NCBI GenBank assembly: GCA_032716605.1
Contig: CM064580.1
Coordinates: forward strand, 38,141,973-38,205,972
Source of the DNA: Paralithodes platypus
Lineage: Eukaryota; Arthropoda; Malacostraca; Decapoda; Lithodidae
Direction: 5' to 3'
DNA: 64,000 nt
Shown here: piece by piece, positions 34,749 to 46,779 of the stretch
Position numbering within the stretch: the first letter of the stretch is position 1
Layout of the letters: each line of letters starts with the position of its first letter
Position numbers and translations under genes: made by a program
The notes under the pieces: model-generated
Databases searched by the model: none
Seen by the model: only the letters and a program-made list of their open reading frames with translations
Told to the model about the DNA's origin: nothing

Positions 34749-36065
34749 AGTACATTTTTTTTTTTTTTTTTTTTTTTTTCTATGTGATTGAGGGAGGCAA
34801 AAGGCATAACTGCCTATAGCGATTGCCTCCCCCATAGTTGAAAGAGTGACAGGGCCAAAATCAAGGGACGTTCGAGCCAAAATGCCTGGACACACGGAGT
34901 TTGAAGAAATTTAAGTCATAGGAAGAGGGAAAGACTGATTCTGGGAGAGAGTTCCAGAGCTCGGCTGTTGAGTAGAAGAAAGTTTGAGAGTAACGTTTCA
35001 CTCTAGGGTTGGAGAGTTGCACAGAGTAGGGGTGGGATTGAGTTGCAAGACGGGTACCACGTGCCCTACGTAAAGGAGGTGGTATGCACTGGGATAGCTC
35101 TGAGGAACACTGATTATTATAGTAGCGATAGAATAGCGAGAGAGATGCAACATTGCGGCGGAGAGAGAGAGAGAGATTGCAGAGAGTTGGTGAGTGGACG
35201 GGAGTTAATGATACGAAAGGCCTTCCTTTCAATTTTGTCTAGGAGAGTGGTGTGAGAGGAACCTCCCCACACATGTGAACAATATTCAATACAAGGGCGC
35301 ACTATGCCCCTGTACAGAGCAAGAAGCTGTGCAGGGGAAACGAACCCCCTAAGGCGGTTGAGCACACCCAGCTTCTGGGAGGCTGCCTTAGCAAGACTGG
35401 TAATATGGTCCTTCCAAATGAGAGCAGAAGAAAAAGAGACACCAAGAATATTGAGAGAAGATGAAGGGTTGATTTTTGTATTGTTGAAGAATAAGGGATA
35501 GTCCGCTGGGAGATCCTGACGGGTAGATAGATGGAGAAATTGGGTTTTGGAAGCATTAAAGTTAACAAGGTTTTCTCTGGCCCAATTGGAAATAGTATTT
35601 AGATCAGAATTTAAGAGTACTATGGCTTCATTACGTTTGTCGTTGAGGGATTGCTGGCTGGGGCGTTCTGAAAAACTAATGGAGTAGTGCAAGGTTGAGT
35701 CGTCTGCGTATGAATGGATAGGAATTAAGGTACAGTTAAGGAGATCATTTATAAAAATTAGAAAGAGAATAGGAGATAGGACAGAGCCCTGAGGAACACC
35801 GGAGTTTATAGGGTGAGGAAGTGAACAATGGTCGTCCACAACCACGGCTATGGAACGGCCGGAAAGGAAATTGGAGACAAAGGCACATATGGAGGGATAG
35901 AAACCGAAGGAGGGTAGTTTAGAAATTAACGATTTATGCCAGACTCTATCGAAGGCTTTCGATATGTCTAGTGCAATAGAAAAAGTCTCACCGAAGTCCC
36001 GAAAGGAGGATGACCAAGAGTTAGTAAGATATGAAAGAAGATCACCAGTAGAGCGACCCTTAAGG
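34749..36065 (-). mobile_element. LINE-C copy with poly(A) tail, RT and C-terminus
   Basis: Minus-strand element with an A tail of about 27 (T run at 34755-34779). Coding is open from 36065 down: LKGRSTGDLLSYLTNSWSSS, IALDISKAFDRVWHK (catalytic Asp), [20 protein letters not shown] and HSYADDSTLHYS (YADD intact). Then NLVNFNASKTQFLHL, YCSHVWGGSSHTTLL, and after one frameshift near 35160 (at a GA run) NVASLSLFYRYYNNQC and ELWNSLPESVFPSS, ending SNVP at 34861. It is 5'-truncated inside the RT. Confidence 0.9.
34861..36065 (-). pseudogene. LINE-C reverse transcriptase, one frameshift
   Basis: Best-preserved LINE-C coding in the window: about 390 codons with all visible catalytic residues (DISKAFD, YADD). 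One frameshift lies in the GAGAGAGAG run at 35159-35175. The endonuclease and N-terminal RT are absent. The fold belongs to the Jockey/CR1 group by motif order; the poly(A) tail favours a Jockey-type 3' end over the CR1 type. Confidence 0.88.
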
Positions 36066-36412
36066 TTAGTGGAGAGAACCTAATAATTAATTCTGGTTCA
36101 GTAGTAGTTTATCGAGAGGCCTTCCCTAGGGTTAAGCGCCCCATTAATTACTATTTCCATTCACCTATTCATAGCCTCCGATAGTGCAGTTGGAATGATG
36201 TACAAGCTAAGATTGGTATGCAGGATTCGAAACTGCATAATATATCGTAGGCTTGTGCAGCATTCTTTAACTGTCTTCGTGGTGCGATGCATAAGTGTAT
36301 TGATTTTTGGTGTGAGCGTACTGGGTTCGAATCCCCAGACTGCCACATGTGTTTGTTAATTTCATTAATCGAGTTTAGGAGTAAAGTTGGTTAGTGGAGA
36401 GAACATAATAAT
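36066..36412 (+). mobile_element. SINE-2 long copy (right of a flanking pair)
   Basis: Repeats the 34430-34748 sequence almost exactly (same GGTTAGTGGAGAGAAC start, GGTTCGAATCCCCAG box B and CATGTGTTTGTTAATTTC tail). It then runs again into AAGTTGGTTAGTGGAGAGAA at 36383-36402, the same sequence with which it starts. The unit therefore has terminal direct repeats and may have existed as a head-to-tail dimer. Confidence 0.8.
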
Positions 36413-36414
36413 TA

Positions 36415-36545
36415 TTAACCCAAATTGTCTCCCACTAATATTTCCTAACCCTACCAAGGACATTAGTCATAGGGTAGTATTTCCATTTCCAATTGTCCCT
36501 TACCCACTACAAACCAATGTAGGACACTTGGAACAACAGGAGGCC
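36415..36545 (+). repeat. LINE-A 3' UTR remnant, interrupted by LINE-C
   Basis: CCTACTAACTT-like, GACATTAGTCATAGGG, CCCTTACCCACTACAAACCA and GGACACTTGGAACAACAG are the LINE-A 3' UTR. The remaining UTR (CTTCGAGGGGTCGCTAGATC...) appears after the LINE-C fragment at about 38735-38800. LINE-C therefore landed in a LINE-A UTR. Block B has the same junctions. Confidence 0.75.
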
Positions 36546-36683
36546 ACAAATCACCAATCTTCTGATATCTCTACTATCTCTAATTGGACAGAGAAAACCT
36601 TGTTACTTTCAATGCTTCCAAAACTCAATTTCTCCATATGTCTACTCGTAGCCCCCTTCCAGAAAACTATGACGTATTCTTAA

Positions 36684-37352
36684 CCCACTGAGCCCCAGCT
36701 AGTTAATAATAAATGTACCACCCAGGACCGGCAGGTTTTGAAAAACAAAAAAATCCAGAAAACACCAGGAATGGGTTGGGAATGAAGGAAAACCCACAAC
36801 AAACCGATCCCCTAGGTCAGTGTTATTCACTAATTTTTTCGAGAGAGCCAAAAGTTTATGACATATTCAGAGTGAGAGCCGCATAAGCCATAATAGGCAA
36901 ATAAGCCACAAGGATAAGCAGAACAAAATAATATATAGGAACTAAATTACATATTTGTGTGGGTTTCCATAGCCACAGATTTATAGAACAAGACTATATG
37001 TAGCGCCAACGAACTTGACAATAATCTGAACCTCTTACCGTCTTATAACTCAAAATTAATGAAAGCAATCGGGCTTATATTTCTATAATTTGGGAAGAGT
37101 CCACCAGGAAATAGGTGTAGATATTTACAGCCAGTTTACTCAAGGTCCTTTTGAGTTACGAAGAGGTCAGGGATCGATATTTGGGTCAAGTTCGTTGGCG
37201 CTACCTATAGTAACAAGTATATTGAAATTCTTTAGTAAAAATAAATTATATTAAAATTCTTGACTTTACTAATATAAATACAAAAAAACAAAAAAATAAT
37301 GTTGTGATAACCGGAAATGAGCCAGCTGTTCTTTTACTTTCTCCGTGTTCGT

Positions 37353-37432
<80 letters not shown>

Positions 37433-38004
37433 TCCTGTATAATGGGTGCTCTCTCTTTTCTCCTTTTCTCTTTGTGTTGAATAATTATGAAAATTAAAGA
37501 GCTTCCAGGGCCACTAGGCCTATTCCCATTAGCAATTTTATTAAGTGATACGTCTGATACTGCATAATGATGCAATTTATATCTAATAGTTTGGACTTTT
37601 ATCTGATTACTGATGAATTCTCTCTCTCTCTCTCCTCTCTTGCGAGCCCGCCAATCAGGTCATTGCGAGCCGCCACTGGCTCGCGAGCCGCACAATGAAG
37701 ACCACTGCCCTAGGTCATTAAGGGGTCCTACGGTGCGCCCGAAAGTCGAAAGTCGGATTTAAAAGAGGGAAAATGGGTAGGCAAAAACAGATAAAAACAG
37801 GTTTTTGTGCACTCACGGTTGGACTTTGAGAGTTTTCAACCATCGGCATTGTTGCGTGGGATACTTACACAGTTCCCATACAAATCTTAGCCCTCTAGGT
37901 GCCATAGGACCGGAGTAATTAACCATGACGCACCTTATGTGACGCTGGGGTTGGTGGAAAAATACAATGCCAACGAACTGTTTGCGTCGCTGGGGTTCAG
38001 TGGG
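36684..38004. mobile_element. PB-like non-autonomous DNA element with exact TTAA duplication
   Basis: 1,321 bp flanked by TTAA at 36680-36683 and 38005-38008. Ends CCCACTGAGCCCCAGC and, on the complement, CCCACTGAACCCCAGC (15 of 16 match). The homologous site in block B (43930-43950) lacks the insert, which confirms the boundaries. No transposase frame is visible; the 890-bp hAT-like element sits inside. PiggyBac-type is inferred from TTAA and the CCC start. Confidence 0.9.
36818..37707. mobile_element. hAT-like non-autonomous element with 8-bp duplication, nested
   Basis: 890 bp flanked by CCCTAGGT at 36810-36817 and 37708-37715. Ends CAGTGTTATTCACTAATTTT and, on the complement, CAGTGGTCTTCATTGTGCGG. 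The 8-bp duplication and CAGTG start are standard for hAT elements. It contains a (CT)n tract (37352-37426). Near the ends AGAGCC/GCGAGCCGC motifs recur (36842, 36880, 37641-37692), as expected for subterminal transposase-binding repeats. No coding. Confidence 0.88.
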
Positions 38005-38715
38005 TTAAACAACATACAAATTAACCCTTCATCTTCTCTTAATATACTTGGTGTCTCTTTTTCTTCTGGTCTCTCATGGAAAGACCATATTACCACTCTT
38101 GCTAAAACAACTTCCCAAAAGCTGGGTGTGTTCAACCGCCTCCGGGGGTTCTTTACCCCTATGCAGCTTCTTGCTCTGTACAGGGGCACAGTGCATCCAT
38201 GAATTGAGTATTGTTCACATGTATGAGGAGGCTCCTCTCACACATCACTTGTTGACAAAGTAGAAAAAAAAACTTCCGTCTCATTAACTCGCGTCCACTC
38301 ACCATTTCTTTGCAGTCTCTCTCTCATCGCCGCAATGTTGCATCTCTCTCACTATTCTATCGCTATTACAATAATCAGTGTTCCTCAGAGCTCTCTCAGT
38401 GTATACCACCACCTCTTCGTAGAGCACGTAGCACTCGACTTGCAACACAATCCCACCCCTACTCTGCGCAACTCTCCAACCCAAGTGTGAAACGTTATTC
38501 TCAATCTTTCTTTTATTCAATAGTTGGGCTCTGGGACTCTCTCACAGAATCGGTCTTTCCCTCTTCTTATGACTTAAATTGCTTCAAACTCCGTGTGTTC
38601 AGGCATTTTGGCTCGAACGTCCCTTGATTTTGGCCCTGCCACTCTTTCAACTCTGGGAGAGGCACTCGTCACAGGCAGTTTTTCCTTTTGCCTCCCTCAC
38701 TCACATAGACAAAAA

Positions 38716-39302
38716 AACAAAAACATTTAGAGGAAAAGCAACTTCGAGGGGTCGCTAGATCTGTTGTTGCTTGACTTCCGTTGTTCTCCTTTGAACTCCC
38801 TTTATCAGCACTGCTTCCCAACTTTACGGCTGCTACTTTGTCAGTCCAGCTGATAACCAAATCCATTCTTACCATTTGTCTTTGGAAAGATCGTAGTAGT
38901 ATAGGGCACATCTGCACATTCCTTGAACACACACCTTATGATATCTATTTGCAAATACCTAAACTTACTGTACGCTGGAATACATAATTATACACATTCA
39001 TATGTATATATTACTTATAATTATTAGGACCCCACACTCGCAGAACACACCTTCAAAGCACACAGACACACACACACTTGCAATATCCATAATCCTACAC
39101 AAGCACATAAACCGATAAATCTAGTTAACACATTCACCAAAGCATTCATGGCGAGAGAACCACTCGCCTACACAACTGGTATGGTATGTCCACAAAGCCA
39201 AACCCTAACTCTATGCTTATCTTCACACCCACAGCCTAAACGTTATTACATTATAGTATATACACATAAATATCTGAGTGCATAAAAGTAAACAAATTCA
39301 TA
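38716..39302. other. LINE-A UTR remainder then unassigned duplicated DNA
   Basis: CTTCGAGGGGTCGCTAGATC to CTCCTTTGAACTCC (38735-38805) is the end of a LINE-A UTR. The remainder, matched in block B at 44745-45250, holds no gene I can support. Confidence 0.6.
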
Positions 39303-39303
39303 G

Positions 39304-39355
<52 letters not shown>

Positions 39356-39375
39356 ACACCCACACAGACACACAC
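39303..39375. repeat. (CA)n microsatellite
   Basis: Followed by TAGCCTCAGTTCACCTAGCT. Confidence 0.95.
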
Positions 39376-39815
39376 ACACATGTGTTAGCCTCAGTTCACC
39401 TAGCTGTAAATAGGTACCCGGAATAAGTGGACGACGTTGTGACGTCCCATCTGGGGTTGGCAAAAATGGTACAAGGCGAGATGGGTATCATATGGTTCAC
39501 TTAAGCTGATGGCTACCTAAGCCTTCGGGCGAGACGGTACCGTCTATAGTGAGAATGGTACCATACAGATCCACCCTAAGCCTTCGTTTCCGATGTCGCC
39601 AATTGGCTAAAATACAGACTACACACACATCCACAGCCATTCCAACAGTACATAAAACACTTAACATGCATTTCACGCAATACATTCCCAGTTAAGGAGG
39701 CGCGATAATAATGAGCTTAGCTCGCATTACGTGGATTCCCCTTGACGAACAAGTAACTGAGTAACACACACCCACCCACCACACTACACACACACACACA
39801 CACATACACACCACA

Positions 39816-39852
<37 letters not shown>

Positions 39853-39863
39853 ACACTACACCC

Positions 39864-39915
<52 letters not shown>

Positions 39916-39944
39916 ACACTACACACAGAGGCAGCCCCGGAATG
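39376..39944. repeat. Block A-specific segment with compound (CA)n/poly-C
   Basis: Block B goes straight from (CA)n to ACACAGAGGCAGCCCCGGAA, whereas block A has about 570 extra bases here. These include GGGCGAGACGGTACCGTC, several (CA)n runs (39786-39930) separated by CACACTACA, and a 20-base C run at 39861-39880. Confidence 0.75.
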
Positions 39945-40261
39945 GACCTTGCTGGTAATATAAATGAGGTGGACCAGGTTGGTTGGGTAGTAGTTGGGTC
40001 AGCTGGTGACACTAAATAGCATGCACCGACTGGATAACATATCAATTGGCGGCCATACTAGTACCCTTCATTCTATAAATACAATGAGGTAGGCATTTTG
40101 GTACCACTGATTTATTAAACATAATTACAGATTGAATACCATAGGTGGTGATTTTCACACAGTAGACACTAAAGCAATCTTAGGCTATGAATTATCTGAA
40201 GGCTATATACGCCAGAGGCTGTAGATCAAGGAAGAATTGGACAACATATTACCTGACGGCC

Positions 40262-41335
40262 ATACTATTACTATATATATTTTTGTCTATGTGTATGAAG
40301 GAGACAAGAGGCAGGTTGCCTGTAACGAGTGTCTCTCCCAAAGCCAAAGGAGTGACAGAGCCAAATTCAAGGGACGTTGGAGTCAAAATACCTGGTCACA
40401 CAAAGTTTAAAGCAGTTGAAGTAATAGGATGAAGGAAAGATTGATTGAGGGAGAGAGTTCCATAGGTCACTTGTTGAGTAGAAGAAAGACAGAAAATTTG
40501 CCAATTCTTGGGTTGGAAAGCTGGACAGAATAGGAGTGGGACGGAGTTGAAAGGCGGGTGCCTCACACTCATTGCTACCTGACACAACATCATTGCAGAT
40601 GAAGCTCAACACTTTTTTTTGCGCGAAAAAACCCATATCGCCATCGTCAAGGTAGGGGGTATGCACTGAGACAGCTCTGAAGAACACTGATTGTTGCAAT
40701 AGCCATATAAGAGTGACACATTGCAGCTTGTAGACAGAGATTGTAGAGAACTAGTAAGAGTAAGCGAGTTGATGAGGCGAAATGCTTTTGATTCTACTCT
40801 TTCGAGAAGTGTGGTATGGGTGGAACCTCCCCACACATGTGAACAATACTCAACACAGGGGCGCACTCCACCCCGATACAGAGCAAGAAGCTGTGCTAGG
40901 GTGAAGTACCCACGGAGACAGGTGAGCGCACCTAACTATTGAGAAGCTGTTTAGAGTGGTAATATGATCTTTCCAACAAAGGTCAGATGAAAAAGATACA
41001 CTTAGAATATTGAAAGAACATGAAGGGTTGAGTTGTGTATGTTGAAGAATAGTTGATAGTCTTGTGGAAGATTGTGATGGAGAGATAGTGGGAGAAACTG
41101 GGTTTTGGAGGCGTTGAAAGTAACAAGATTGTCTCTGCCCCAATCAGAAATTATTGTTATATCAGAAGATAGGCGTTCTGTGGCCTTGTCACGCTTGTTT
41201 TGGAATGCTTGCATGCTGGGTTGATGTGAACAACTAGTTGAATAGTGTAAAGTAGAATCGTCAGCATATGAGTGGATAGAACTAGAGGTACAGTTGAGTA
41301 GACCATTAATGAATTCATATTATCACCAACCCACC
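40262..41335 (-). pseudogene. LINE-C fragment, minus strand, block A
   Basis: Minus-strand remains: SQSSTRLSTILQHTQLNPSC, SFNILSVSFSSDLCWKDHIT, CVEYCSHVWGGSTHTTLLER, SKAFRLINSLTLTSSLQSL and ASLLYGYCNNQCSSEL-like, then LWNSLPQSIFPSSYYFNCFK, ending SNVP at 40367. The 3' UTR has GAGACACTCGTTACAGGC. The catalytic region is absent. The copy in block B (45752-46770) is its paralogue. Confidence 0.85.
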
Positions 41336-41470
41336 AATTAACTTACAAATAAAGCATAACTAATGAAATCAATGAAACTAATGAATACATGTGGTACTAC
41401 AAGGATTCGAACCTATGATACTCACACCGACATTCCGCGCACTAACCATTACGCTATCTAGACATAATTG
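41336..41470 (-). mobile_element. SINE-2 copy, minus strand (empty-site reference)
   Basis: GGATTCGAACCTATGATACT is a reversed box B and GCGCACTAACCATTACGCTA a reversed box A-like part. The preceding CATTAGTTTCATTGATTTCA is the reversed family tail. The paralogous position in block B is interrupted by SINE-3. Confidence 0.75.
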
Positions 41471-42065
<595 letters not shown>

Positions 42066-42221
42066 AATCAGATAAATCAAGTTTGTGCTTATATTAGCTA
42101 CATCCAGATTATTTTCTTAAACTTAACAAGCGAGTATTAGAGTTTTGGAATTAATCGATATGGTGTTTAAGGCTGTTTTTCCTATATTCTCCTAAACTGA
42201 GCAAATCCACCTGGCAGTAAC

Positions 42222-42895
42222 ATAATGAGGTGGACCACACACATGACCAGCATCAGAGCAAAAGCTAATACGGCCCTGGACCTCGCAGGAATCTCACAAA
42301 GTGTAACGCAAACATAAACATTCAACCTGTCAAATCATTAGTTCGGCCACACTTAGAATACTGCGACATCGTTTGGGATCCACACACTCACAATAATATC
42401 AATACATTAGAGGCCATACAAAACAAAGCTGCAAGATGGATCAGACGTGATTACAAACATATATACTACATCAGTCACTTTGCTCACACAAAACATTCAA
42501 CTAGACCCCCTTGTAACAAGAAAACAAATACACAGACAACAAATGTTATACAAAATCACAAACAATCTAGCGGACATAGACAAAAATACATATTTACACC
42601 CTACAAACATACGATTTACAAGACGCAGCCACAACTTAAAATACCACATATATCAGGGAAGCACGGACATATTCAGACATTGTTTTGTTTCCCGCAGCAT
42701 CCAAGAGTGGAATCATCTCCCATCTCACATAGTTAATAGCCCCACTTTTGATTCCTTTAGAAATAGGATCACTAATCATTATCTCCCGAATCCTTGACCC
42801 GATCCTATCCCTTGCTCATAATTCCCCTGCACAACCCCTGCATATCATGCTGCCCGAGAGCAGCCCTCTACTGGTCCCCCTGACAAGACATAAAA
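42222..42895 (+). pseudogene. LINE-H C-terminal fragment, block A only
   Basis: A different non-LTR family: PHLEYCDIVWDPHTHNNINT then LEAIQNKAARWIRRDY in one frame. Next comes an open frame 42447-42797 with SVTLLTQNIQLDPLVTRKQI, HRQQMLYKITNNLADI, FRHCFVSRSIQEWNHLPSHI and SPTFDSFRNRITNHYLP-stop. These are the usual post-RT landmarks (RPHLEYC, W-x-x-LP, F-x-x-R). No RT catalytic residues are included. Block B goes from CACCTGGCAGTA directly to TAACGTTAAGGAA, so this was inserted after the duplication. Confidence 0.85.
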
Positions 42896-43570
42896 GAGAA
42901 TAACGTTAAGGAATAATAGCCTGAATGAAAGTAATTAACCCCTCTGTACCGGCGACGTCTTTTTAATTTTATTCTTGTCATATTTAGGCGACATTTGGAA
43001 TCAAAGACATATATAGCTTCTTGTGTAGCCCCCAACTAAAACAGATCCTTCCTATGTTTAACAGCATCGTCTGGAAGTAACTAGCCTATAATAATACTAC
43101 AGGTACCGTCAACTGATTGAGGGGATTAGGACATAGAGGTAGTCCAGAATATATTCCGCTATATAATATGACAACCTCAGTTATATCCTTGGTAGAGACA
43201 AATGTATATTCATTCAAAGTAAATTTAGAAGATCTTGTACTGAGAGAGAGAGCGAGAGAGAGAGAGAGAGAGGGAGAGAGTGAGAGAGCGAGCGAGCGAG
43301 CGAGCGAGAGAGAGAGAGAGATGAAGAGTAAGAGAGAGAGAGATGAAGAGTAAGAGTGCGATTTAATAATAGAAAATATAATGAATATTTGATCAATGGA
43401 GATAATTATAAAGTAAAACAAATACAAAAGAACAAATACAAACAACAATCGTAACAACAAAGCCAGCTGCTCCGTAACAAGACCACGGTGGTAATGTTCC
43501 GCTCTGGCCTTTGTTTTAACTCCGACTTTCCTTGGCTGGGTATTTATTTGTTATAGGTCTTTGTTCTCCT
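42896..43570. other. Duplicated DNA with (GA)n, no gene
   Basis: Includes the GA/GCGA repeat at 43240-43360 and the CAACAATCGTAACAACAAAG...GGTAATGTTCCGCTC segment shared with 50720-50900. Confidence 0.6.
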
Positions 43571-43679
43571 ATTTTGCTCAGATACATCGAGGATCACTAT
43601 ATGTATAAATAATTAACTAAGATGTTACTCACTTTTCCTCAGATACATGAAGGATCACTTATAACTGTGTTATATTATC

Positions 43680-44745
43680 AACCCAAATTGTTCCCTACTA
43701 ATATTTCCTAACCCTACCAAGGACATTAGTCATAGGGCAGTATTTTCATTTCCAATTGTCCCTTACCCACTACAAACCACTGTAAGACACTTGGAACAAC
43801 AGGAGGCCATATATCACCTATCTTTTGATCTCTCTACTATCTCTAATTGGCCAGAGAAAACCTTGTTACTCTCACTGCTTCCAAAACTCAATTTCTCCAT
43901 CTGTCTACTCGTAGCCCCCTTCCAGAAAACTATGACGTATTATTCAACAACATCCACATTAACCCTTCATCTTCTCTTATATACTTGGTGTCTCTTTTTC
44001 TTCTGGTCTCTCATGGAAAAACCATATTACCACTCATGCTAAAACAGCTTCCCAAAAGCTGGGTGTACTCAACTGCCTCCGGGGTTTCTTTACCCCTACG
44101 CAGCTTCTTGCTCTGTACAGTGGCACAGTGTGTCCATGTATTGAGTATTGTTCACACGTGTGAGGAGGATCCTCTCACACATCACTTCTAGACAAAGTAG
44201 AAAAGAAAGCTTCCGTCTCATTATCTCACGTCCACTTACCAATTCTCTGTAGTCTCTCTCTCATCGCCGCAATGTTGCATCTCTCTCACTATTCTATTGC
44301 TATTACAATAATCAGTGTTCCTCAGAGCTCTCTCAGTGTATACCACCACCTCTTCGTAGAGCACGTAGCACTCGACTTGCAACACAATCCCACCCCTACT
44401 CTGTGTAACTCTCCAACCCAAGAGTGAAACGTTATTATCAATCTTTCTTCTATTCAACAGCTGGGCTCTGGAACTCTCTCCCAGAATCGGTCTTTCCCTC
44501 TTCTTATGACTTAAATTGCTTCAAACTCCGTGTGTCCAGGCATTTTGGCTCGAACGTCCCTTGATTTTGGCCCTGTACTCTCTCAACTCTGGGGGAGGCA
44601 CTCGTCACAGGCAGTTTGCCTTTTGCCTCCCTCACTCACATGTACAAAAAAACAAAAACCTTTGGAGTGAAAACAACTTCGAGGGGTCGCTAGATCTGGT
44701 GTTGCTTGACTTCCGTTGTCCTCCTTTATACTCCCTATATCAGCA
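43680..44745 (+). pseudogene. LINE-C fragment within a LINE-A 3' UTR, block B
   Basis: LINE-A UTR pieces at 43690-43800 and 44680-44740 enclose LINE-C remains: LSTISNWPEKTLLLS, NLVTLTASKTQFLHLSTR, INPSSSLIYLVSLFLLVSHG, QLPKSWVYSTASG and RRARSTRLATQSHPYSV-like segments, then LWNSLPESVFPSSYDLNCFK ending SNVP at 44563. It includes the uninterrupted site (TATGACGTATTATTCAACAA) that the PB-like element occupies in block A. Confidence 0.87.
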
Positions 44746-45251
44746 CTGCTTTCTAACTTTACGGCTGCTACTTTGTCAGTCCAGCTGATAACCAAATCCA
44801 TTCTTACCATTTGCCTATGGAAAGATCGTAGTAGTATAGGGTACATCTGCACATTCCTTGAATACACACCTTATGATATCTGTTTGCATATACCTAAACT
44901 TACTGTACGTTGGAATTCATAATTATGCACGTGCATATGTACTGTATATATTATTTATAATTATTAGGACCCCACACTCGCAGAACACACCTTCAAAACA
45001 CACAGACACACACACACTTGCAATATCCATAATCCTACACAAGCACATAAACCGATAAATCTAGTTAACACATTCACCAAAGCATTCATGGCGAGAGAAC
45101 CACTCGCCTACACAACTGGTATGGTATGTCTACAAAGCCAAACCCTAACTCTATGCTTATCTTCACACCCACAGCCTAAACGTTAATACATATAGTATAT
45201 ACCGGTACACATAAATATCTGAGTGCATTAAAAGTAAACAAATTCATAGGT
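44746..45251. other. Unassigned duplicated DNA
   Basis: Paralogue of 38805-39302. No gene seen. Confidence 0.5.
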
Positions 45252-45446
<195 letters not shown>

Positions 45447-45751
45447 CACAGAGGCAGCCCCGGAATGGACCTTGCTGGTAATATAAATTAGGTGGACCAG
45501 GTTGGTTGGGTAGTAGTTGGGTCAGCTGGTGAAACTATATACCATGCACAGACTGGACAACATACCAATTGGTGGCCATACTAGTACCCTTCATTCTATA
45601 AATACGATGAGGTAGGCATTTTGGTACCACTGATTTATTATAATTAAATACAGATTGAATACCATAGGTGGCAATTTTCACACAGTAGACACTAAAGAAT
45701 TGTACAACATATTACCTGACGGCCATACTATTACTATATATATATTGTTGT

Positions 45752-46770
45752 TTTTGTGTATGAAGGAGACAAAAGGCAGGTTGCCTGTAACGAGTGTCTC
45801 TCCTAAAGTAAAAGGAGTGACAGAGCCAAATCCAAGGGTCGTTGGAGTCAAAATACCTGGACACACAAAGTTTAAATCACTTTAAGTCATAGGATGAAGG
45901 AAAGATTGATTGAGGGAGAGTTCCAGAGTTCACTTGTTGAGTAGAAGAAAGACAGAAAATTTGCCAATTCTTGGGTTGGAAAGCTGGACAGAATAAGAGT
46001 GGGACTGAGTTGAAAGGCGGGTGCCTCGCACTCATTGCTACCTGACACAACATCATTGCAGATGAAGCTCAATGCGTTTATTTTGCGCGAAAAAGCCCAT
46101 ATCGCCATCGTCAAGGTAGGGGTATGCACTGAGACAGCTCTGAAGAACACTGATTATTGTAATAGCGATATAATAGTGAAACATTGCAGCTTGTAGACAG
46201 AGATTGTAGGGAACAATAAGAGTAAGTGAGTTGATGAGGCGAAATTATTTTGATTCTACCATTCGAGAAGTGTGGTATGGGTGGATCCTCCCCACACATG
46301 TGAACAATACTCAATACAGGGGCGCACTCCACCCCGATACAGAGCAAGAAGCTGTGCTAGGGTGAAGTATCCACGGAGACAGGTGAGCGCACCTAACTAT
46401 TGAGAAGCTGTTTAGAGTGGTAATATGGTCTTTCCAACAAAGGTCAGATGAAAAAGATACACTTAGAATATTGAAAGAACATGAAGGGTTGAGTTGTGTA
46501 TGTTGAAGAATAGTTGATAGTCTTGTGGAAGATTGTGATGGAGAGATAGTGGGAGAAACTGGGTTTTGGAGGCGTTGAAAGTAACAAGATTGTCTCTGCC
46601 TCAATCAGAAATGATTGATATATCAGAAGATAGGCGTTCTACGGCCTTATCACGCTAGTTTGGAGTGCTTGTATGCTGGGTTGATGTGAAAAACTAGTTG
46701 AATAGTGTTAGGTAGAGTCGTCAGCATATGAGTGAATAGGATAAGAGGTACAGTTGAGTAAATCATTAAT
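45752..46770 (-). pseudogene. LINE-C fragment, minus strand, block B
   Basis: Paralogue of 40262-41335 with the same remains (SQSSTRLSTILQHTQLNPSC, SFNILSVSFSSDLCWKDHIT, CLSSFYSTSELWNS-type end). Differences include extra small deletions, for example one in the LWNSL segment near 45915. Confidence 0.85.
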
Positions 46771-46779
46771 TAATTCATA

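Larger units (their letters stand above)
36546..38715 (+). pseudogene. LINE-C fragment in block A, split by a DNA element
   Basis: Starts at SSDISTISNWTEKTL (36560-36610) and continues FSICLL... up to 36679, then is interrupted by the insert at 36684-38004. It resumes INPSSSLNILGVSFSSGLSW and TSQKLGVFNRLRGF, then LRRARSTRLATQSHPYSAQL and GLWDSLTESVFPSSYDLNCF, ending SNVP at 38627. A-rich tail ACAAAAAAACAAAAAC at 38708-38723. Frameshifts and stops throughout. Confidence 0.88.
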
